Assembly (NCBI RefSeq): GCF_905171765.1 | Contig: NC_053391.1 | Span: 686,459,257-686,523,256 of the forward strand | Origin: Bufo bufo | Lineage: Eukaryota; Chordata; Amphibia; Anura; Bufonidae | DNA length: 64,000 bases | Direction: 5' to 3' | In this document: piece by piece, positions 1-9,800 of the stretch | Position numbering within the stretch: position 1 is the stretch's first letter | Layout of the letters: each line of letters opens with the position of its first letter | Made by a program: the position numbers and the translations under genes | Notes under the pieces: generated by a model | What the model was told of the DNA's origin: nothing | The model's database searches: none | What the model saw: the letters and a program-made list of their open reading frames with translations, nothing else

Positions 1-660
1 TAGGACGAATAGTTCTATCATCAAGGGGAAGTAGCTAGCTTCTCCTAAATATAACTGCTAGTTATGAGGTATGGGCAGTCTAGTTCTACCAGTAAATGGC
101 ATACAGCTTTGGACATACCAGGCTGAAAAACAAGGAATGTTGGGAAGCCTATTTCTATTATTAAAGGGGGAGTAGCTAACTTCTTCTATGTGTAATTGGT
201 GACCAGGGACAAATTAAGAATGCTAGGAAGTCTAGGTCTTTTACACCAGGAGGAAGTATCTAATTTCTCCTACATAAAAATGGCAGCCAGCCTGGCACAT
301 GACAAGATGAACATCAAGGGATGCTGAGAAGTCTAGTTCTATCATTGTGCAGGGAAGTAGCTAACTTCTCCTCCTACATAGAAATGGTAGTCTGGGACAA
401 ACAGGCTATAAATAAAAGACAACCAGCCTGCGGGATAGGGTCAAGTAGCTAGCTTCTCCTCCTACATATAACTGCCAACCTGGGAGATAAAAGGTGGAAA
501 AATGTGGAATGTCTAGTTTTATATTTGAGGATGGAAGTAGCTAGCTTTTCCTAGATATAAAAGCAGCCAGCCTGGGAAATAAGGTCAAAGACAAGGAATG
601 CTGGGAAGTCTAGTTCTATCAATGAGGGAGGAAGTAGCTAGCTTCTCCTCCTAAAACCAG
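1..660. repeat. Imperfect tandem repeat, unit roughly 80-100 bp
   Basis: About seven diverged copies of one block follow each other. Each has a 'tctagttctat' segment, then 'ggaagtagctagcttctcc', then 'cagcctgggaca', then 'aggaatgctgggaag'. Copies start near 78, 144, 228, 330, 508 and 606. Units differ by substitutions and indels, so this is an old minisatellite running off the left edge. No coding potential is seen. Confidence 0.7.
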
Positions 661-761
661 ACTGATAACATGACTGTGTATCTATGTGACTGGTGGAGGA
701 ATCCTCTAGCGGTCCAGTCCATCTCAGGCAATAAGGCAGAGTGGTTATTATCCAAACTTAC

Positions 762-843
762 CTGAGTCGTCGTCACCAGGAATGGCTGCGTCTTCCTCCT
801 CCTTACACTCCTGATGAAGCATCCCATCCCCCGGCGGCTCAGC
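762..843 (-). CDS. Tentative zinc-finger gene acidic exon
   Basis: The acceptor is tttgcatttggcag and the donor is CTCAG|gtaagt, a strong match. The reading frame encodes GDGMLHQECKEEEDAAIPGD, an acidic linker like those found before frog finger arrays. Phase 0 at its start agrees with the 1008-929 exon. The following exon would lie left of the window. Confidence 0.45.
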
Positions 844-3800
844 CTGCCAAATGCAAACCGTCACATTATATGAATATATTAACACCCCCTTCAATCTGGA
901 GTGAAGGAGACCCGACGGTCCATTGTACCTGGTGCTCCTGCGCGATACACTCCTGAGAACCCAGGGGGGTCCGACATTTTCTGTGGCGACCTTCGGTGCT
1001 ATGTGCAGCTGTGGAGACAAAGCAGTGGTAAGTATACCTGGTATCAGAAGCTGCTTCTCTCCCCGCAGAGCTGATCACTGACCTGGTATGTAACTTGCTT
1101 TGGGGTCTGTAGGGTCCTGGTGACCAGCAACACTCGGCTCCAAAATTGTCACTGGAATTGGGGCAGAATTTCCTTGGGGAAATAAAAAAATAAAAATAAT
1201 GTGATTTCTATTTCTGAGGTTGTTAACCGTGTTAAAGGGGGATCCTGCCTCACTGCACTAGACTACCTACATGTACGGTGTATACCTGGTGGTACCCACC
1301 ACAGCAGGATCCATCTTTATCTCTTCTCCTACTGCTCAGCTGGCTGCATTCTGCAGGGGGGGAACCTAGCGACCGCTGCACTTCCTGTCTGGGTGACTAC
1401 CATTTATGTACATGACATTTATATCAGTGCTTCATTCTAGCGACTGGCGGCGGTCCCCAAGTTTTCTTCTGTTTCAGAAGCTGAGCATTCGAGGAGTGAA
1501 TATTATCGCAATCACAGGTGAACCTCTATTTCTACGGACCACAGTTAGAACAACATACCGGCTGCGGAGCGCCATTCCGGACCACTGACCACCACAACGT
1601 CCTTCTGCTCCGCTGCATAGTCCCAAGCGGAGACGTCGGCATCCTCAGACTTTATGGGCAACTACAAAGCAGGAGGACAGGTTATGTGCGTCACAAGATG
1701 GAATAACCTGTGAGCTAAGGACGTTAGCAGCAGAAATCTATGTCTGGCACTGATACTTTGTTACAGTGTATCAGTGCAGGTAAAATGTATCAGTCTACAT
1801 TCCTGTTTGGCTCATACACTGGGTGAGATTGTAACAAAACTAATAAACTTTAGAGAAACTCAACCAGCAAAGTACTGGAGCGCAACCTACCGGTTACCAG
1901 CTGGCCGTAATCATATAAATAAACAATATAATAAACGGCTGGCTCACAGTATTTTTTGCATACAAATGCTATTTATTAACACCTTCAGGACCCTGCCATT
2001 TTTCACCTTCAGGACCCTGCAATTTTTCACCTTAAGGACCAGGCCATTTTTAGCAAATCTGACATGTGTCACTTTATGTGTGAATAACTTTAAAACGCTT
2101 TTACTTATCCAAGCCATTCTGAGATTGTTTTCTCGTCACATATTGTACTTCATGACAGTGGTAAAATTGAGTCAAAATATTTCCTTTTTATTTATAAAAA
2201 AAATACCAAATTTACCAAAGATTTGTAAAAATTAGCAAACTTCCAAATTTCAATTTCTCTACTTTTATAATAGATAGTAATACCTCCAAAAATAGTTATT
2301 ACTTTACATTCCCCATATGTCTACTTCATGTTTGGATCATTTTGTGAATGTCATTTTATTTTTTGGGGACGTTAGAAGGCTTAGAAGTTTAGAAGCAAAT
2401 CTTGAAATTTTTCAGAAAATTTCCAAAACCCACTTTTTAAGGACCAGTTCAGGTCTGAAGTCACGTTGTGAGGCTTACTTAACAGAAACCACCCATAAAT
2501 GGCCCCATTTTATAAACTACACCCCTCAAGGTATTCAAAACAGATTTTAGAAGCTTTGTTAACCCTTTAGGTGTTACACAAGAATTAAAAGAAAATGCAG
2601 ATGAAATTTTAGAATTTCACTTTTTTGGCAGATTTTCCATTTTAATCCATTTTTCCAATAACAAAGCAAGGGTTAACAGCCAAGCAAAACTCAATATTTA
2701 TTGCCCTGATTCTGTAGTTTACAGAAACACCCAATATGTGGTCGTAAACTGCTGTACGGGCACACGGCAGGGAGCAGAAGGAAAGGAACGCCATATAGTT
2801 TTTGGAAAGCAGATTTCACTGGTAAAATTTTAAGTTGCCATGTCCCATTTGAAGACCCCCTGATGCACCCCTAGAGTAGAAACTCCCAAAAAATTACACC
2901 ATTTTGGAAACTACGGGATAGGGTGGCAGTTTTGTTGGTACTATTTTAGGGTACATATGATTTTTGGTTGCTCTACACTGCGTGCAGAATTATTAGGCAA
3001 ATGAGTATTTTGACCACATCATCCTCTTTATGCATGTTGTCTTACTCCAAGCTGTATAGGCTCGAAAGCCTACTACCAATTAAGCATATTAGGTGATGTG
3101 CATCTCTGTAATGAGAAGGGGTGTGGTCTAATGACATCAACACCCTATATTAGGTGTGCATAATTATTAGGCAACTTCCTTTCCTTTGGCAAAATGGGTC
3201 AAAAGAAGGACTTGACAGGCTCAGAAAAGTCAAAAATAGTGAGATATCTTGCAGAGGGATGCAGGACTCTTAAAATTGCAAAGCTTCTGTACCATGATCA
3301 TCGAACAATCAAGCGTTTCATTCAAAATAGTCAACAGGGTCGCAAGAAGCGTGTGGAAAAACCAAGGCGCAAAATAACTGCCCATGAACTGAGAAAAGTC
3401 AAGCGTGCAGCTGCCAAGATGCCACTTGCCACCAGTTTGGCCATATTTCAGAGCTGCAACATCACTGGAGTGCCCAAAAGCACAAGGTGTGCAATACTCA
3501 GAGACATGGCCAAGGTAAGAAAGGCTGAAAGACGACCACCACTGAACAAGACACACAAGCTGAAACGTCAAGACTGGGCCAAGAAATATCTCAAGACTGA
3601 TTTTTCTAAGGTTTTATGGACTGATGAAATGAGAGTGAGTCTTGATGGGCCAGATGGATGGGCCCGTGGCTGGATTGGTAAAGGGCAGAGAGCTCCAGTC
3701 CGACTCAGACGCCAGCAAGGTGGAGGTGGAGTACTGGTTTGGGCTGGTATCGTCAAAGATGAGCTTGTGGGGCCTTTTCGGGTTGAGGATGGAGTCAAGC

Positions 3801-6800
3801 TCAACTCCCAGTCCTACTGCCAGTTTCTGGAAGACACCTTCTTCAAGCAGTGGTACAGGAAGAAGTCTGCATCCTTCAAGAAAAACATGATTTTCATGCA
3901 GGACAATGCTCCATCACACGCGTCCAAGTACTCCACAGCGTGGCTGGCAAGAAAGGGTATAAAAGAAGAAAATCTAATGACATGGCCTCCTTGTTCACCT
4001 GATCTGAACCCCATTGAAAACCTGTGGTCCATCATCAAATGTGAGATTTACAAGGAGGGAAAACAGTACACCTCTCTGAACAGTGTCTGGGAGGCTGTGG
4101 TTGCTGCTGCACGCAATGTTGATGGTGAACAGATCAAAACACTGACAGAATCCATGGATGGCAGGCTTTTGAGTGTCCTTGCAAAGAAAGGTGGCTATAT
4201 TGGTCACTGATTTGTTTTTGTTTTGTTTTTGAATGTCAGAAATGTATATTTGTGAATGTTGAGATGTTATATTGGTTTCACTGGTAAAAATAAATAATTG
4301 AAATGGGTATATATTTGTTTTTTGTTAAGTTGCCTAATAATTATGCACAGTAATAGTCACCTGCACACACAGATATCCCCCTAAAATAGCTAAAACTAAA
4401 AACAAACTAAAAACTACTTCCAAAAATATTCAGCTTTGATATTAATTAGTTTTTTGGGTTCATTGAGAACATGGTTGTTGTTCAATAATAAAATTAATCC
4501 TCAAAAATACAACTTGCCTAATAATTCTGCACTCCCTGTATATTACACTTTTTGTGAGGCAAGTTAACAAAAAAATAGCTGTTTTGGCACCGTTTTTTTA
4601 TTTTTTGTTATTTACAACATTCATCTGACAGGTTAGATCTTGTGCTATTTTTATAGAGCAGGTTGTTACAAATGCGAAAATACCAAATATGACTACTTTT
4701 TTGGGTTGTTTGTTTCAGTTTTACAAAATAAAGCATTTTTGAAAATGTAATTTTGAAAAAAATTATTTTTTTAGTGTCTCCATATTCTGAAAGCCATAGT
4801 TTTACGGTGTTCATCTGAGGGGTTAGGTTATGTGATATTTATATACAGCAGGTTCTTACGGACGCGGCGATACCTAATATGTATACTTTGTTTTATTTAT
4901 TTATGTCTTACACAATAACAGCATTTTTTTATTTTAAAAAAATCATGTTTCAGTGTCTCTAATTTTTTGCGGGATGAGATGACGGTTTCATGGGTAACAA
5001 TTTGGTGGTGCGGATGACTTTTTGATTGCTTGGTATTACACTTTTTGTGATGTAAGGTGACAAAAAAAAATGCCTTTTTTTACATAGTTTTTATTTTATT
5101 TTTTTACGGTGTTCATCTGAGGGGTTAGGTTATGTGATATTTTTATAGAGCAGGTTGTTATGGACGCGGCGATACCTAATATGTATGATTTATTTTATTT
5201 ATTAAATTTTTACACAATAATATAATTTCCTGATCGTCCTTGGCAGCACTTAACGAATGGGGTTAAGTCCCCTAGGTACAATTAGGATAGAGACACATTA
5301 TAAAGCAATAAACTTGATTAACTGACTATTTAACCGGCCATATAAGGCTACACACAAGACCAGAGCCTCGTATTTTTTTATTCTCTAGGTCCTAGATAGA
5401 CACGGTGTCACCTTCTGCAAAACCACCCGATCCCTTCCAGATCGCATACAGGCTTGCCTGTCCCTTAACCTGATGGTGGAACGGACGCACCTCCCCTGTG
5501 TATTCTTACAGTGCTCCGCTCCACAAGCCGATGATGATTTCCGACTACTGTAGGAACTAACCCGGCGTGCATGTGTAGCTGGGGGGGGGAGCTAACCCGG
5601 CCGGCTTGAGTGTAATCCGGAAGTCCGGCTATTTAATCGCGTAAGCGCGGCGAGATGCCAGTGCACTCAGCCAGAACGCTTAACCCGCTGCTTACTGCGG
5701 TACGTATGGCGATTCATGTGGGATTTGGGATGTCTGCTTGGAATTTATGGAACTTTGCAGGATGTTCTCCTTTGTTTACCTTAAGCTGGTTGCCATGCAT
5801 GGTAGACTACGTTATATTTAAACTTCTCCAGGGGTTTGGCTGCTTATTAATTTTGACTCTGTTGTCTTTTAACTAACAGATGTCTGCCTCACATGAGGAA
5901 TCCGGTAAAAAGAAAAGAAAAGCTAGACATCGTGTCACGGCGGGGAGTGGGGAAAACCCCCACCGTGCAATAGCTGAGGCTGCAACGCCAGATAGCAAGG
6001 AACAGGGAGCAGGTCACCTCCTAATGTAACCCTGAGCTCTCCCTAGACTCCCAGCGCATGAGCCGCCTCAGAAGGTAAGGGGGCTCATGCTCACCAACCT
6101 AGGACCCTGCTATCCCTGCTACGCCCTAGGCCTGATGACAGGGCAGAGAATACCTGTGCATCCACGACACGGATGACACGCGTCTCCAGAGGCCCAGTAG
6201 CTGACAGGATGCAAGGCTATGGGTGAAGCAGTACGGCAGGTAAGTCACACAGCAACATAACAATGCTATCTACACTTACCTGCCGCAGCCGCGATGGACG
6301 GAGGCTCCAGGCTGGGAAACCCACAGTCTTGCCTTCGCTTAACCCCTCCGGGAAAGCACGCCCCTTCCGGAGCCGTCACACACCACAATCAAACCTCCAA
6401 GCAAAACCCACACCATAACTACATACACCAGGTGGGGGGAGGAATGACAGAAACACACCGGAGGGGACAACAGACACAGCAAAGGAAACAGAATAATAAA
6501 TAAGGGTGACTCACACAGACATGATCACAAACAGCCCAGGAGCAGAGCTCCACACCAAGCTGACAATCAAAATCAAACTAACCTTCAGGCTCCACCACAC
6601 CAACATATAAGGAGGCCTGAGGTCGCACCCACCACACCTACCAGACACACCTTAACCCCGTGCAAACCAAAATGGGGAAACACCACATCCAAGGAAAAGT
6701 GCCTCACATGCAAACCAAGGGTCGTGACACATCGTTTTTGTCAAAAGTGTGACGAAATAGCTGCCGATATGTGCGCAAACTGCATTTCTTCTGCTCAATC

Positions 6801-9800
6801 TGTTAAGTCAGGGAATATGGACTTATTATGTGGTTTAAAAGTCAACTGACCTCAAGTCAGCAGATAAGAGGCCAAGACATTCTAAGAGGCCAAGACGAGG
6901 AGTGCCTGTCCGAGGGTGAAGTTATATCTGATGTTTCTGTTGAGGATCCTGATGATTATTATATTCCTGACGGACATTAGAGTCTGATAGAGATACTTCT
7001 GGGAAGTCTAAATCAGATAAACTTTTTTATTTTCCTAAAACCAAGGGAAGTACGTTACCCGGTCATCCGGTCCTTAATCAATGGATCAGGCAGGACTGGG
7101 ATAAATAAGCCTGACAAAAAAAACATCACAGGATCCAGGCTAAAATCCATATATAAACTGGATGAGAAATTTTCAGAACAATGGGCCTCAGTGCCTAAGG
7201 TTGATTTAGTAGTTGTTCGCCTTCAGACGAGGCATCACTTATTAAAGATCCTATGGATAGGAAAATTGAGTCTTTGAGGGCTTTAAGAATTTGGCTGTCT
7301 CCCATGACCTGGAGGAGGAAGTGGCTAGAGAAGACATTCTAAAAAACCTTCCAGTGATGAAAGCTGCTTCAGAATTTTTATGTGATGCTCCACTTGATAT
7401 TGCAAAATTTTCAGCAAACTCCTTGCCTCTCGCTAATGCGGCCAGAAGAGCGCTCTGGATAAAAACAATGGCCAGGAGATACATTGTCAAAAAAATAACT
7501 TTTGCAATCTTCCCTTCCAGCCCACCTCGCTATTTCGGGCCCCAGTTAGATAAAATCTTTGAGTCTCTGAATGAGGGAAAGGGCTCAGTATTTCCAGATT
7601 CTAAAAAGAAAACCTCGTTCACGTCCTTTCGTTTTCCAAAGAAAGAGATCTTCTAGATTCAGAAATAGACAGCCGTTCAGACAAAGGTCTTTTCGTGGCC
7701 AACAGGAGAGATGTGAATATAAAAAGAAACCGAATCAAAAGTCTGAGTTATTTATGACGCCAACATCTGGCCAAGAGTTGGCGCAAGATTAAGACAGTTT
7801 TCGCACGTTTGGTCTCTCACATCCACAGTTGCCTGGGTCATTTCTACAATCAAAAATGGATATGTCCTAGAGTTCGCTTTCCTTCCTCCAGATCGATTTT
7901 GTCCAAGCGACCCCAAAAATCGGGTCACCCTTCATCTTCTTCAGGATTTTATCCAGAAGGGCGCGCTAGAACCAGTGCCTCTGAAGGAACAGTTCAAAGG
8001 CGTATACTTGTACCCAAGCCAGAAAGAAAATGGAGACTGATAATCGATCTAACTTTCCTGAACAAGTTCTTCGTGAAAAAGAAGTTCAAGATGGAATCGA
8101 TAAGGTCGGTCCTAAAGATCCTGAGAAAAGAGGATTATATGGCGTCGATAGACTTAACAGATGCCTATCTGCATATTCCGATTCCCCCCAGTCATAGAAG
8201 GTTTCTGAGACTAGCGATTCTTCTCCAATTCACCTGCCTTCCCTTCGGCATAACATCTGCGCCAAGGGTTTTTACGAAGGTATCAATTGTCCTCACAGCA
8301 GCTCTGAGGCTGAAGGGTATCACACGTATTCCGTACCTGGACGATTGGCAAGCTCCAGCCATCAGTTGAACTTTCATCTGCAAGTAACCATTCAGATGCT
8401 TCAGTCTCATGGTTTCCTCATAAACAAACGGAAATCCACTTTGATTCCATCACAACAGATAACGTTTCTGGGTTACATACTGGATTCAATCAAGTTGTCA
8501 CCACAAAGAGTGTCTTCTATTCACAGAGGAATTTGTCACCTCCTGTCCAGGACCAAGATCTCTATACGGCAAGCAATGAAGATACTGGGTCTCCTGACCT
8601 CATCCACAGAGGCCGTTCCTTGGGCCAAAGCCCACATGAGAACGTCACGAAACAATATTCTATCCAGCTGGAACAGAAATTATGGTTCATTGGACAGGAA
8701 GATAGTGATATTTCCCTCAACACGCCAGGACCTGAAGTGGTGGATCTTGTCGAATCACCTACTGCAAGGCAGGGATCTGAACCCCCATCGCCAGAAAATT
8801 CTCACATCGGATGCCTCCTCTTGGGGCTGGGGTGCCCATGTAGACGATCTATGGGTCCAGAGAAAATGGACGAAAGAAGAAGCGATGAAGTCCTCCAATT
8901 TCAGAGAATTGAGAGCAGTGAGGCTAGCACGTCTTCCTATTCAGACACATCTTTCCGGCTAGGGTTGTTTCGATACCAAAATTTTGATTCGGTTTCGATA
9001 CCATAAAAAAAAGTATTGTGATACTCGATACCATTAGATACCACGCGAAAAAAATAAACCACCAAAAAAAGCTGCATGCATTCCGCATTTTATGGAACGT
9101 CCAGCCCATAATAGCAGAGTCTGATCCTATTTTTGGGGCGGGGTAAGGTGACAAAAAAAAATGGCGAATCGCGCATTTATTATTTTTTTTTTTCTGTCAC
9201 GGCGCTCACCGCATAGGACATTTTTTTAATATTTTAATAGTTTGGACTTTTCGGACGTGGCGATATGTAATATGTTTATTTATTGTTTATATATTTTATA
9301 TGTAAAATTGGGAAAGGGGGTGATTTATACTTAATATTTTTCTTTATTTTTTTACTTTTTATTTAATAACTATTTCCCCCCTTAGGGGCCAGAACCTGGG
9401 ATCTCTTAATCCCTTGTCCTATTCACCCTGATAGAGCTCTATTAGGGTGAATAGGACCTCACACTCTCCCTGCTGCCCTGTGCATAGTGCACACAGCAGC
9501 AGGGAGATTACCATGGCAGCCAGGGCTTCAGTAGCGTCCTGGCTGCCATGGTAACCGATCGGAGCGCCAGGATTACACTGCTGGGGCTCCGATCGGAACT
9601 GCCACTGCCACCAATGAAAGGAGGTGAGGGGACCCTGTGGCCACTGCCACCAATGATTTTAATACTGGGGGGGGGGGGGCGCACTGCGCCACCAATGATA
9701 ATATAATTAACATTTAATACAGGAAGCGGGTGCGGCACCTGAGGGGTTAACTGACGCTAATCGCAGCTCCCCGCCAGCACCCGCCTCCGGGATTTGTATT

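Larger units (their letters stand above)
1976..5218. mobile_element. TTAA-type dispersed DNA element, copy A (interrupted by a TRT-like transposon)
   Basis: It starts TTAACACCTTCAGGAC, a diverged form of the terminus TTAACCCCTTAAGGAC seen at 50440. Its interior is closely similar to 50460-51300 and to 53640-54560. Shared blocks include the segments around 'aggaccaggccattttt', 'gcaagggttaacagcc' and 'cggcgatacctaatatgtat'. It is A/T-rich with no coding frame, so it is non-autonomous. A roughly 300-bp internal block near 4804-4890 recurs at 5104-5190. The TTAA ends suggest a Kolobok- or piggyBac-like family; the superfamily is inferred. Confidence 0.6.
5225..8960 (+). mobile_element. DIRS-like tyrosine-recombinase retrotransposon, decayed and 3' truncated
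   Basis: From about 5225 (tgatcgtccttggcagcac) a non-coding leader runs to a gag-like frame starting near 5880. Reverse transcriptase and RNase H follow at 7809-8962. No tyrosine recombinase is present: homology stops abruptly near 8960 where an unrelated A/T-rich repeat begins. Frameshifts and stops break the frames. The LPFGITSAPRVFT and YLDDW boxes and the TSDASSWGWGAHVDD RNase H motif are typical of DIRS rather than LTR elements. An 797-bp insertion (5933-6729) splits the gag-like frame. Confidence 0.8.

Noticed and set aside
9484..9590. GGTAAC/CCATGG palindrome near 9546 as a second X-box
   Set aside because: It sits in the arm of a foldback repeat far from any start codon.
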